A stretch of DNA of 64,000 nucleotides from Kibdelosporangium banguiense (GTDB lineage Bacteria > Actinomycetota > Actinomycetes > Mycobacteriales > Pseudonocardiaceae), in contig NZ_JAGINW010000001.1 of the NCBI RefSeq assembly GCF_017876405.1, forward strand, positions 757,203-821,202. Direction: 5' to 3'. The position numbers and the translations under genes are program-made. Positions 24,603 through 33,366 of this stretch are shown here, in pieces (position 1 is the first letter of the stretch; the number at the start of each line of letters is the position of its first letter). The notes beneath the pieces are model-generated. The model saw only the letters and a list, made by a program, of their open reading frames with translations. It did not search any database and was not told where the DNA came from.

Positions 24603-24956
24603 TCAACGCAGGTGCGCGAGCACGTTGATCACCGTCCCGCTGGGATCCTCCATGAAGAAGCGGCGTACGCCCCACGGCTCGTTTCTGATCGGGTAGACGA
24701 TCCGCAGACCGCGACGCACGGCATCGGCGTGCACCGCGTCGACCCTCGCCGGATCGCCGACGTCGATCCCGAAGCGGGGTGGAGGGTTCTCCATCCCGCG
24801 CGGCGGAATGATCACCTGCGCCTCGGGACTGTCCGGGGACTGCAGGCACAGGACCGGTTGCTCCATCGCCACCTCGAACCCGAACACCTCGGCGTAGAAG
24901 TCACGGGAAGCGGCGAGGTCGTCTCCGTCGGCGTAAGGAACGATTCTCCTAATCAT
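24603..24956 (-). CDS. VOC/glyoxalase-fold protein
   Basis: The 117-residue product has one VOC module of two beta-alpha-beta-beta-beta units: ASRDFYAEVFGFEVAMEQPV, VDAVHADAVRRGLRIVYPI and RRFFMEDPSGTVINVLAH. It lacks a His at the usual first metal position (IVPYADGDD) but keeps the terminal acidic/Val-Asn end. The family includes bleomycin-type binding proteins and dioxygenases; nothing identifies the substrate. Confidence 0.8.
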   Translation of the reverse strand: MIRRIVPYADGDDLAASRDFYAEVFGFEVAMEQPVLCLQSPDSPEAQVIIPPRGMENPPPRFGIDVGDPARVDAVHADAVRRGLRIVYPIRNEPWGVRRFFMEDPSGTVINVLAHLR

Positions 24957-25006
24957 CAGTACACCATCGCAGCCTCGGCTCCCGGCCGCTGGGACAATCG
25001 GAAGTT

Positions 25007-26509
25007 CTACCGGCCGAGCAGCGGTAACGGCGAAAAGGTGTAGTTCTGCCAGAGCAAGCGGGATGCCTCTTCCGGATAGACGGCAACTGCCGGTTCGGTG
25101 TCGAAGAGCTGCGTGAGGCGTTGCTCGGTGTCGTACGCGGGCCAGCCTGGGTCGCCGTGCGTGGCAAACGCCGTCCATGCGGTTCGCATGCGCCTGGACA
25201 GTGCCTCTGCCTCGGTGATGTCCTCACCGATCAGCATGGCGGGCTGGCCGCGAGTCAAGTTGCCGAAGACAAGCGGCACGTCGAGGCCATGGCAGGCGCC
25301 AAGCGCGCCGCCCATACCCGGGGCAGTCCAGGTCAGCTCGAAGAGGTGGACACGGCCACCGCCTGCGACCTGTGCCTCGGCGAGGTGCAGCGACGGCATC
25401 CGGAACAGCCAGTCCGAGTTGACCACTTCGTACAGCTCGTCCGACCCGGCGTCCGGGAAGGCCGCGCGGAACTTCTGCGCACCCTCCGGCGCGAGCATCG
25501 CCAGGGCGGTCTCCGCCTGGTCCGGTGTCACCTGCCCGAGCGTGCCCTCGATCAGGTTGAACAGACGCTGCTCGTCGCGTGTGTGACCGACGATGAGCTC
25601 GATGTCCCGGGCCGCGCCATCGGCCAGGGCCTGCCAAGGGGTGCGGGGCAGGACATCCCCGTCCACGACGGGCCCGAACGGGATCGGTCGGTGCGCGGCC
25701 AGACCCCAGCGTTCCGTCCACTGGGCGATCTTGGCGGTGACCGCGTCACCCGCGGCGGACAGCCGCATCGGTTCCACAGTGGACATATCAGCGACCGTGG
25801 GTCGCAGTCCCACCTCGGTGGCGCACACGGTAGCGATGTCGGCAGCGAGCTCCGGCGAGAAGACCGGGCCTGTCACGCTTTGCGCGATCGCCCGGTGGAA
25901 AAGCCCGGCCGCACGCGGCATGGCCAGCAGTGCGGCGACCGATCCGCCGCCCGCCGACTCGCCGAAGACCGTGACCTGGCCGGGGTCGCCGCCGAAGGCC
26001 CGGATGTTGTCGCGCACCCACTCCAGAGCAGCGACCTGGTCGAGCAGGCCACGGTTGGCAGGCGCTCCCTCGAACTGTGCGAAACCCTCGATGCCTACGC
26101 GGTAGTTGAACGTCACCACCACGACGCCATCCTGCGCGAGGCGGGCGCCGTCGTACTCGGGAAGACTCGACATGCCGACCATGAAGCCACCACCCTGGAT
26201 CCACACCATGACCGGCAGATCCGCGCCTGAGCCGAATGCGGGCGACCAGACGTTGATCGTCAGCCAGTCCTCTTCCGGCGAGTCCTGGGACAACTGGTCC
26301 ATGCCAAAGAATCCGGCCTGCGGTGGCGGCGGGCCGTACGCCACGGCCTCACGCACTCCGTCCCAGCTCTGTACCGGTTGCGGCGCGGCGAAACGCAACG
26401 CGCCAACTGGCGGCTCCGCGAACGGAATGCCGCGGAAGACCGCCACACCTGAATCCCAGCTGCCCCGCAATTCCCCTGACACCACACGAACTTCGGGAGC
26501 AACAGTCAT
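25007..26509 (-). CDS. type B carboxylesterase/lipase
   Basis: The 500-residue product has the N-terminal FRGIPFAEPPVGALRF signature, the oxyanion motif VWIQGGGF, the catalytic serine in VFGESAGGGSV, an acidic residue in VGHTRDEQRLF and the histidine in ACHGLDVPLVF. Family members hydrolyse carboxylic esters such as p-nitrobenzyl esters or carbamates. No signal peptide, so it is cytoplasmic. Start ATG 26509 has GAGGAAG upstream. It lies downstream of, and on the same strand as, the PaaX-family regulator, 127 bases away. Confidence 0.9.
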   Translation of the reverse strand: MTVAPEVRVVSGELRGSWDSGVAVFRGIPFAEPPVGALRFAAPQPVQSWDGVREAVAYGPPPPQAGFFGMDQLSQDSPEEDWLTINVWSPAFGSGADLPVMVWIQGGGFMVGMSSLPEYDGARLAQDGVVVVTFNYRVGIEGFAQFEGAPANRGLLDQVAALEWVRDNIRAFGGDPGQVTVFGESAGGGSVAALLAMPRAAGLFHRAIAQSVTGPVFSPELAADIATVCATEVGLRPTVADMSTVEPMRLSAAGDAVTAKIAQWTERWGLAAHRPIPFGPVVDGDVLPRTPWQALADGAARDIELIVGHTRDEQRLFNLIEGTLGQVTPDQAETALAMLAPEGAQKFRAAFPDAGSDELYEVVNSDWLFRMPSLHLAEAQVAGGGRVHLFELTWTAPGMGGALGACHGLDVPLVFGNLTRGQPAMLIGEDITEAEALSRRMRTAWTAFATHGDPGWPAYDTEQRLTQLFDTEPAVAVYPEEASRLLWQNYTFSPLPLLGR

Positions 26510-26636
26510 CAGGGCTTCCTCTCTGGGCATGGCCGAACCAAGTGCGCGCCGGATCATCCACGCCCACCGGCAAAACGCGCCACCCATTTACCCAATTGGC
26601 ACCGTCCCCGGACGGCCGTCCCAGATGTGCATCAGC

Positions 26637-27461
26637 TCAACTGGCCTCGGAAGCCTGCACCGCAGCGGCTTCGATAACACTGTCCACATAGGCTTCCGCC
26701 GGGCTGCGGAGCAGGCTGTGGGCCTCAAGGAAAACCTCGTGCGCGACGCGTCCCTGCCACCCAGCGGGAAGCAGTTCGTGCGGCAGGTCCGGATCGCGGA
26801 ACGGGAACTTGCGGTAGTCGTGCACGAGGGTCGCGCGTTCGACGAGCGCACGTTCACCCTGTAGTTCACCGGCGCGATAGGCGTCCAGGCGGGGTTGGTA
26901 GATCCCAAGCCACTGCGTGTATCCGTGGTTGAGTTCGATCAGATCCCAGGCACGGCCCGCGATGTCACGGTCGGCTTCCATACCGGCCGACGACGAGTGG
27001 AAGACGTCCAGCTTGACGGTCGGATCATCGGCGAAGGCGGCGAGCACCTGCCCGGCCCGGTCGTGCGGGCTCAGCCAGACGGCCGGCGACAGCGGCCCGA
27101 ACCCCAGCCAGGCGAGCTTCTTGCGCAGCTGTTCCCGGATCGCCCGATTGGTCTCGGGCACCTGGTAGATCACCATGTGCCAGCGGCCGTCCCAGGGACC
27201 GGTGGCCCGGCCGAAGATGCGCGTCCGGCCTTCGTCGAGCATCTGCCACGCCGTTTCGGTCAGCGAGTACAGCGTCTCCCGGCCCTGGCGTTCGGCTTCG
27301 AGCCACCCTTCCTTGCGCAGCCGTGTCATCGAGACACGGGTGGTCGCCTCGGGGATGTCGAAGCACTCGAGCAGCGTGACCAGGGCACGCAAACGCGCGG
27401 CGCCACCGCGATACCGCAGGTAGTCACCGAACAGATCGAACACCAGCGATCGCGCTCGCAT
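26637..27461 (-). CDS. PaaX-family transcriptional regulator
   Basis: The 274-residue product matches PaaX, the phenylacetyl-CoA-responsive repressor family: an N-terminal winged helix (ARSLVFDLFGDYLRYRGGAA, RVSMTRLRKEGWLEAERQGR), the PaaX central domain (DGRWHMVIYQVPETNRAIRE, LRKKLAWLGFGPLSPAVWLSP) and a C-terminal domain (YRKFPFRDPDLPHELLPAGW). Family members bind aryl-CoA thioesters as inducers. Divergent from the aromatic-acid gene cluster, so salicylyl-CoA or a related thioester is the likely effector. ATG 27461 has GAGGAGG upstream. Confidence 0.92.
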   Translation of the reverse strand: MRARSLVFDLFGDYLRYRGGAARLRALVTLLECFDIPEATTRVSMTRLRKEGWLEAERQGRETLYSLTETAWQMLDEGRTRIFGRATGPWDGRWHMVIYQVPETNRAIREQLRKKLAWLGFGPLSPAVWLSPHDRAGQVLAAFADDPTVKLDVFHSSSAGMEADRDIAGRAWDLIELNHGYTQWLGIYQPRLDAYRAGELQGERALVERATLVHDYRKFPFRDPDLPHELLPAGWQGRVAHEVFLEAHSLLRSPAEAYVDSVIEAAAVQASEAS

Positions 27462-27516
27462 CTGGCCTCCTCGCAATCCGAACCAGTCTATCGACACACC
27501 TTCATGTTTCATCTTC

Positions 27517-27546
27517 TTGACGTCCGTCCGCAAATTGTCTCATAAT
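27517..27546 (+). promoter_or_regulatory. promoter of the aromatic-acid catabolic genes
   Basis: TTGACG (27517-27522), 18 bases, CATAAT (27541-27546), placing transcription start near 27553, about 48 bases before the hydrolase ATG. Confidence 0.6.
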
Positions 27547-27550
27547 TTGC
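27530..27550. promoter_or_regulatory. candidate PaaX-family operator overlapping the -10 box
   Basis: GCAAATT, seven bases, AATTTGC: a perfect inverted repeat that spans the -10 box of the catabolic promoter and lies in the intergenic region divergent from the PaaX-family gene. A second short repeat GTGAC-ACCA-GTCAC lies just downstream. Confidence 0.6.
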
Positions 27551-27600
27551 CATCCATACGGGCGGGTGACACCAGTCACAGTGCAGTGAGGAGTTCCGCG

Positions 27601-28317
27601 ATGGCCGAGACCGGCGAGACCTTTGTCCTGATCACAGGCGCCTGGCATGGCGGATGGGCGTGGCGGCCGGTAGCCCAGCGCCTCCGCGCCGAAGGACACC
27701 AGGTACTGACGCCCACGTTGCCCGGCCTGGCGGATGGAGACGACCCTCGCGAACACACGCTCAGCGACGTCGTCGATGCCGTGGTGCGCACGGTGGAAGA
27801 TCGCGATCTGCGGGACGTCACCCTGGTCGGGCACAGCTGGGGCGGGTACCCGATCACTGCGGCGGCGCCCCGGCTGGCCGGCCGCCTGCGCAAACTGATC
27901 TATTGGAGCGCGTTCGTGCCCGCGGCCGGCCGGTCGCTGTTCGACGAGGTGCCGCCCGAGTACCAGGGGTTGTTCACGGCGCAGGCGGAGGCTTCCGGCA
28001 CCAATTCGGTACTCCTGCCGTTCGAGGTGTGGCAGCAGGGATTCATCGCCGACGCATCCGGACCGGTCGCTCAGTTGTTACACGAACTGCTTGTCCCCCA
28101 GCCGATGCAGTACTTCACCGAGACGGTCGAAGTCACCGAGCACGGCGTTCCCACGGCTTACGTGCTCGGTGAGCAGGACGTCGCGTTGCCACCCGGCGAA
28201 TACGGCTGGAACCGGTTCGCCGACCGCCTCGGAGTACCCGCCCAGCCGGTCGCGGGCAGTCACGAAGCCTGTTTCACGCAGCCCGCCGCGCTCGCGGAGG
28301 CCTTCCTCAAAGCGTGA
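27601..28317 (+). CDS. alpha/beta hydrolase of the EstC/plant methylesterase type
   Basis: The 238-residue product has the HG oxyanion motif at the N-terminus (LITGAWHGGWAWRPVAQRL), the nucleophile in LVGHSWGGYP, Asp in VLGEQDVALPP and His in GSHEACFTQP. The layout resembles EstC and plant salicylate methylesterase/hydroxynitrile-lyase enzymes. As first gene of the aromatic cluster it could release the aromatic acid from an ester, or hydrolyse the final aryl-CoA thioester. The start is set by GAGGAG nine bases before the ATG. Confidence 0.85.
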   Translation: MAETGETFVLITGAWHGGWAWRPVAQRLRAEGHQVLTPTLPGLADGDDPREHTLSDVVDAVVRTVEDRDLRDVTLVGHSWGGYPITAAAPRLAGRLRKLIYWSAFVPAAGRSLFDEVPPEYQGLFTAQAEASGTNSVLLPFEVWQQGFIADASGPVAQLLHELLVPQPMQYFTETVEVTEHGVPTAYVLGEQDVALPPGEYGWNRFADRLGVPAQPVAGSHEACFTQPAALAEAFLKA

Positions 28318-28379
28318 CCTGAGATTGCGTCCATACGACGAGCGTCGACGAATCGTTGCGCTGAAGGAGTTGGTGAACC

Positions 28380-29696
28380 ATGACATCCCCAGCCCGTACA
28401 AGCAGACGATCCGGGCTCACCGTGGTCGCCTTGTGCTTCCTGACCATCGTCTTCGACGGATACGACCTGATCGTGTACGGCTCCGCGGTACCGAGCCTGC
28501 TCGCCGAGCCCGGCTGGAACATCGGGACTGAGCAGGCAGGTGCCATCGGCAGCTACGCCCTCGCAGGCATGCTCGTCGGCGCGTTAGGTGCGGGCGCCAT
28601 CACCGATGTCCTGGGCCGACGGCGAATCATGCTCATCGGCATCACCTGGTTCTCGGTGATGATGGTGCTCTGCGCACTGGCGCCCAACCCCACGATGCTG
28701 GGCATACTCCGCTTTGTGGCAGGCCTCGGCCTGGGCGGCGTCATTCCCTCCGCGATCTCCCTGACCGTCGAGTACGCCCCGCGGCGTCGTCGGCAGCTAT
28801 ACAACGCGGCGATGTTCGTCGGGTACTCGGTCGGCGGTGTTCTCGCCGCGGTTATGGCGCTCATTCTCGCCGCGGATCACGGATGGCGACCGCTGTTCGC
28901 CATTGGCGCGGCACCGCTGCTGATCGTGCTGCCCTTGGCCATATGGCTGCTGCCGGAGTCGGCCGCCTACCTGCGGACACGCGGACGGCACGAGGAAGCC
29001 GAGGCCCTGACTCTTCGCTACGGCCTCGAACCACAAAGCGAAGCAAGCGCAGAACGCCTGGGCCCCAGCACGCTCTTCCGGCGAGACACCTGGCGAGCAA
29101 CCATCCTGTTCGGACTCGCGAGCTTCTGCGGACTGCTTCTGGTCTACGGCCTCAACACGTGGCTGCCACAGATCATGCGCAAGGCCGGATACCCGCTCGG
29201 CTCCGCGTTGACGTTCCTGCTCATTCTCAACGTCGGCGCGATCGTCGGCGGCGTCCTCGCGGCAGTGCTCGCCGACCGCGTCGGCTCCAAACCGGTTACC
29301 GCTGCGGCATTTCTCGTCGCCACCGCCTGCCTGATCGTGCTCAGCCTGCGTGCCGACGGCGCCGTGCTCTACATCGCGGTCGCTGCCGCGGGACTGGGCA
29401 GCGTGGGTACGCAGATTCTCGTGAACGGCTATGTCGCGGTGCACTACCCGGCCGCGGTACGTGCCACCGCGCTCGGTTGGGCCCTCGGTGTCGGCCGTGC
29501 GGGTGCGATCGTCGGGCCGCTGTTCGGTGGTTGGGTCCTGGCGTCAGGCGCCGGTTTCGAGTGGAACTTCTACGGTTTCGCCGTTCCCGCACTTCTTGGT
29601 GCGGTGCTGATCGTCATGATCCCGCGGCGACGCGCGGCAGCTTCGCCTCAGCCGGCCGGCGACGACTCCCGGCCCGCCGCACAGCCAGTCGGGTAA
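28380..29696 (+). CDS. MFS aromatic-acid:H+ symporter (AAHS family)
   Basis: The 438-residue, 12-helix transporter has the AAHS hallmark FDGYDLIVYGSAVPSLL in TM1, the loop 2-3 motif DVLGRRRIMLIG and a matching loop 8-9 motif DRVGSKPVT. Relatives (PcaK, BenK, GenK) import protocatechuate, 4-hydroxybenzoate, benzoate or gentisate. In this cluster it should import the acid that the ligase downstream activates. GAAGGAG precedes the start. Confidence 0.9.
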   Translation: MTSPARTSRRSGLTVVALCFLTIVFDGYDLIVYGSAVPSLLAEPGWNIGTEQAGAIGSYALAGMLVGALGAGAITDVLGRRRIMLIGITWFSVMMVLCALAPNPTMLGILRFVAGLGLGGVIPSAISLTVEYAPRRRRQLYNAAMFVGYSVGGVLAAVMALILAADHGWRPLFAIGAAPLLIVLPLAIWLLPESAAYLRTRGRHEEAEALTLRYGLEPQSEASAERLGPSTLFRRDTWRATILFGLASFCGLLLVYGLNTWLPQIMRKAGYPLGSALTFLLILNVGAIVGGVLAAVLADRVGSKPVTAAAFLVATACLIVLSLRADGAVLYIAVAAAGLGSVGTQILVNGYVAVHYPAAVRATALGWALGVGRAGAIVGPLFGGWVLASGAGFEWNFYGFAVPALLGAVLIVMIPRRRAAASPQPAGDDSRPAAQPVG

Positions 29697-29773
29697 AGCA
29701 TTTCACCACATGGACGACCGTCAGGGATCTGTCGTAGTCTTACCCGATCGTGCCGACAAGGAAGGCTGAAACC

Positions 29774-31333
29774 ATGCGTGTCGCCGTCGCGGGGGGCGGC
29801 CCGGGCGGGCTGTTCTTCGCCACGCTGATCCGGCGGGCCGATCCGTCGATCGAGGTCACCGTGTTCGAACGCAACCGCGCCGACGACACGTTCGGCTTCG
29901 GCGTGGTGTTCTCCGACCGGACCCTCGACGGGATCCACGAGGCCGACCCGGTGCTGCGCGAGGCGCTCACCGAGCACGGCAAACACTGGGACGCCATCGA
30001 GATCCGGCTCAAGGGTGAACGGATCCGTTGCGGCGGCAACGGAATGGCCGCGATCGTGCGGCGAACTCTGCTGGCGCTGATGCAGGCACGCGCCCGCGAT
30101 GCCGGTGCGGAGCTGAGGTTCTCCGCCGAGGTGACCCTCGACGAACTCGCCGGCTACGACCTGGTCGTGGCCGCGGACGGCACCGGCTCGAAGATCCGCG
30201 AACAGCTGGAGCAGGATCTCGGCGCCCAGGTCGAGACCGCGACAGCGAAGTTCATCTGGTTCGGCACCGACTACCTGTTCGACGGCTTGACCTTCGTGCA
30301 CGAGCGCGGCCCGGACGGGGTCTTCGCGGTGCACGGTTACCCGATCTCCGACGAGGTCTCCACCTTCATCGTGGAGACTGACGAAGCGTCCTGGCGCCGG
30401 GCCGGGCTCGACGAGTTCGACCTCACGCAGCCGCCCGGCTTCAGCGACATGGTCTCCAAGGCCTACCTGGAGAAGCTCTTCGCCGACCAGATCGACGGGA
30501 AACAGTTGCTGGTCAACAACTCCCGCTGGGGCAACTTCCGTACCCGGCGCACCCGCCGGTGGCACACCATGAATTCCACTCCGCCAGTGGCGTTCCTGGG
30601 AGATGCGGTGCACACAGCACACTTCTCCGTGGGTTCGGGCACCAAGATGGCGATGGAGGACGCGGTCGCGTTGTCCCGCGCGATTGCCGAGTCGCCAGCC
30701 GATCTCGGCACAGCTCTCGCCGCCTACGAGAACGCGGCCCAGCCGTCGGTCCGCAGGATCCAGAACTCGGCACGGCCCAGTCTGGCCTGGTGGGAGCACT
30801 TCGGCCGGTATCACGACGAGTTCGAGCCATGGCAGTTCGCCTATCACTTCCTGTCCCGCTCCATCAGCGATTCCCGCCTGGCCAGGCGTGATCCGGCGTT
30901 CGTGGCCGCGAGCCACCAGGGCTGGATCGACCAGTACGGCACCGAACCGCTCGAAACCCCTTTCACCGCAGAAGGATGGCGGACACCAGGCCGGCTCGTG
31001 ACAGTGTCGTTCGCGCCTGCTTTCGTGGCAGGGTCGTTGCCACTGCTCGATTACCCGCAAGGCACGTGGGGTGCGCTCGTGACCGCACCCGAGACCGAGG
31101 CAGAACTGCCCGATACCTTCGCCAGACTGTCCGAACTCGCGGACCTCGGCAATTCAGCCCCGGTGCTGGTCGCCGTGCACGGCGGCACGGCGTTGACCCG
31201 CATGCTGGTGTGCGAGCAGGCCCGCATGCACCACAAGTTGCCCGCCTTGCTCGTCGACCCGGATACAGACCAAGACCGGGCGATGACCACGGTGCTGTCC
31301 GGACGAGCTGATCTTGTGGGGGTGCCCACATGA
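29774..31333 (+). CDS. salicylyl-CoA 5-hydroxylase-like FAD monooxygenase
   Basis: The 519-residue flavoprotein starts VAVAGGGPGGLFFATLIRRA, then FERNRADDTFGFGVVFSD, a signature specific to the salicylyl-CoA/anthraniloyl-CoA monooxygenase group. It also has VVAADGTGSKIRE, FLGDAVHTAHFSVGSGTKMAMEDA and WWEHFGRYHDEF. These enzymes hydroxylate the ring of an aryl-CoA, giving gentisyl-CoA from salicylyl-CoA (SdgC-type). A ~110-residue C-terminal part is short compared with bifunctional forms that carry an extra oxidoreductase domain. ATG 29774 after AAGGAAGG. Overlaps the next gene by four bases. Confidence 0.88.
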   Translation: MRVAVAGGGPGGLFFATLIRRADPSIEVTVFERNRADDTFGFGVVFSDRTLDGIHEADPVLREALTEHGKHWDAIEIRLKGERIRCGGNGMAAIVRRTLLALMQARARDAGAELRFSAEVTLDELAGYDLVVAADGTGSKIREQLEQDLGAQVETATAKFIWFGTDYLFDGLTFVHERGPDGVFAVHGYPISDEVSTFIVETDEASWRRAGLDEFDLTQPPGFSDMVSKAYLEKLFADQIDGKQLLVNNSRWGNFRTRRTRRWHTMNSTPPVAFLGDAVHTAHFSVGSGTKMAMEDAVALSRAIAESPADLGTALAAYENAAQPSVRRIQNSARPSLAWWEHFGRYHDEFEPWQFAYHFLSRSISDSRLARRDPAFVAASHQGWIDQYGTEPLETPFTAEGWRTPGRLVTVSFAPAFVAGSLPLLDYPQGTWGALVTAPETEAELPDTFARLSELADLGNSAPVLVAVHGGTALTRMLVCEQARMHHKLPALLVDPDTDQDRAMTTVLSGRADLVGVPT

Positions 31334-33366
31334 CCGGGACACTCGGCCTAGGCAGCCTGTTCGCGCCGCGTGGGATCGCTGTCATCGGCGCTTCCCGTAA
31401 CCAGCAGAAGCTGGGTGCGGCCATGGTCCGTTCCTTGCGCGGGTTCGCAGATCATGGAGGGCATCTCGCGCTGGTCAACGCACGCGACGACAGCATGCAT
31501 CGCTCTGTACGCGCCGCCGCCCAAGACGGGCCTGTGGATCTGGTGATGCTCTGCGTCCCCGCTGCGGTGTGTGCGGACGTACTGACGGAAGCGGCTGACG
31601 CGGGCGTACGCGCTGCGGTGGTATGCGGCGGTGGGTTCGCGGAGGCAGGCGGCTCTGGTATCGAATACCAGGAGCAGCTGGTGGCTGTCGCGGCCGGGAC
31701 CGGCGTGCGCGTGCTTGGCCCCAATACCAGCGGTTTCCTTGTGCCGAACGCGAAGCTGACGGCAAGCTTCGTCCCCGGCGCGGCTGACGTGCGTGCAGGC
31801 AAGATCGCTGTGGTCGCCGCAAGCGGCGGGGTGAATCACGCATTGTCGTTCCTGCTCACCCAAGCTGGGCATGGTGTCAGCCTGGCGGTCGGGCTGGGCA
31901 ACGCGATCGATGTCGGCGCCCCTGATGTCCTTGACTACTTGGCTGACGACCCGGCGACGAGCGCGGTTGCACTGCACATCGAGTCCGTCGCGGACGGACC
32001 CCGCTTGGTCGAGTCGGTCGCCCGGCTCAGTGCTCGCCGCCCTGTTGTCGCTTTGGTGGTTGGGAAACACGACATCGGCGCCTTCGCCGCGTCGCATACC
32101 GGCGCGCTGGCCACGTCATGGCGTACCACTCGTGCCGCGCTCGCCCAGGCGGGAGCGGTCCTGGTCGACAACGAACGTGATCTCGTCGATGCCGTCGGTG
32201 CCCTCGCCGTGCAGCGTCTCAAGCCCAACCGGGACCCCGCGATCGGTGTCGTGACCGCGCAAGCTGGGCCAGGACTGCTGATCCTGGATGACCTTCGCGG
32301 CCGTGGGACGCGGATACCCGAGCTTCACGCGTCCACTCAGGACAAACTCGCCGAGTTGCTGCCGCCACTGACTTTCCAGCGCAATCCGGTCGACACTGGC
32401 CGTCCCGGACCGACGCTCGGTGATGTGTTCCGGGTTGTGGCCGACGATCCCGAAGTCGACCTCATCGCAGGCTATGCACTGCACGAACCCGACGCGGCCG
32501 ACTTGCCTGCTGCCCTGACCAACCCCGGCGTGCCCGTTGTGATGGGCTTGGGCGGGACCGGAGCTGAGACGGCGCGTTGCCGCGAAGCGCTGCTGGCAGC
32601 GGGCATTGCTGTCGCATCCGAGCCACGTGGTGTCGCCGCCGGTATCGCCGCCCTCCGCGAGGATGCTCGTGCTCGAACACGCCGTTTTGACACCGAACAG
32701 CGGCTGGTGCCTACCGGTATCCGTGGCCCCCTTGACGAGGATCAAGCCAAGACGCTCCTGGAGCGCATTGGAATCCGTACACCCGCGCGTCGCGCCTGTG
32801 CTGACCGAGCTGAGGCACACCAAGCTCTTGCTGCCTTGGGCGGGCCGGTCGCGGTGAAGATCCTCGACGCCACTGTCCTGCACAAGACCGACATCGGGGG
32901 CGTCCACCTCGGCGTCGGCACACCGGAGGACCTCGACAAAGCGCTTGCTTCCATCGGCTCGGCGCGTTACCTCGTCGAGGAGATGGCGCCTCCTGGTGTC
33001 GATCTTGTCCTCGGTGCCCACCGGGACCCGATATTCGGCCCAACGGTCCTTTTCGGACTTGGTGGTACCGCGGCGGAGGCACTTGCCGATGTCGCGATCC
33101 GGCTGGCACCGCTGTCAGCCGCGACAGCCGCCGAAATGCCCGAGGAACTGGCTGGCCGTGCTCTGCTCGACGGGTGGCGTGGTGGCCCTGTCCTCAACGC
33201 CGGGCGACTCGGCCTTCTCGCCGCGGCGCTCGGTGACCTGCTCGCCGCCAATCCGGATCTCGCCGAGATCGAGATCAACCCCTTGCGCCTCACCGTGTCG
33301 GGCCTCGTCGCCCTCGATGCCGTCGTTCTCTCCAGGGAGGCCAGCGATGCCCACCCCCATCAGTGA
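31330..33366 (+). CDS. NDP-forming acyl-CoA synthetase (acetate-CoA ligase-like)
   Basis: The 678-residue product has a CoA-binding domain (FAPRGIAVIGASRNQQKLGA), a succinyl-CoA-ligase-like domain with the phosphorylatable histidine in FAASHTGALATSW, and a C-terminal ATP-grasp domain (DEDQAKTLLERIGIRTPAR, GPVAVKILDATVLHKTDIGG, GPTVLFGLGGTAAEALAD). It makes acyl-CoA with ATP to ADP + Pi. Coexisting with an aryl-AMP ligase in the same operon, it may supply the CoA-transfer step for the aryl-adenylate (as proposed for salicylyl-CoA synthetase SdgB) or activate another acid. ATGA overlap with the hydroxylase gene. Confidence 0.87.
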   Translation: MTGTLGLGSLFAPRGIAVIGASRNQQKLGAAMVRSLRGFADHGGHLALVNARDDSMHRSVRAAAQDGPVDLVMLCVPAAVCADVLTEAADAGVRAAVVCGGGFAEAGGSGIEYQEQLVAVAAGTGVRVLGPNTSGFLVPNAKLTASFVPGAADVRAGKIAVVAASGGVNHALSFLLTQAGHGVSLAVGLGNAIDVGAPDVLDYLADDPATSAVALHIESVADGPRLVESVARLSARRPVVALVVGKHDIGAFAASHTGALATSWRTTRAALAQAGAVLVDNERDLVDAVGALAVQRLKPNRDPAIGVVTAQAGPGLLILDDLRGRGTRIPELHASTQDKLAELLPPLTFQRNPVDTGRPGPTLGDVFRVVADDPEVDLIAGYALHEPDAADLPAALTNPGVPVVMGLGGTGAETARCREALLAAGIAVASEPRGVAAGIAALREDARARTRRFDTEQRLVPTGIRGPLDEDQAKTLLERIGIRTPARRACADRAEAHQALAALGGPVAVKILDATVLHKTDIGGVHLGVGTPEDLDKALASIGSARYLVEEMAPPGVDLVLGAHRDPIFGPTVLFGLGGTAAEALADVAIRLAPLSAATAAEMPEELAGRALLDGWRGGPVLNAGRLGLLAAALGDLLAANPDLAEIEINPLRLTVSGLVALDAVVLSREASDAHPHQ

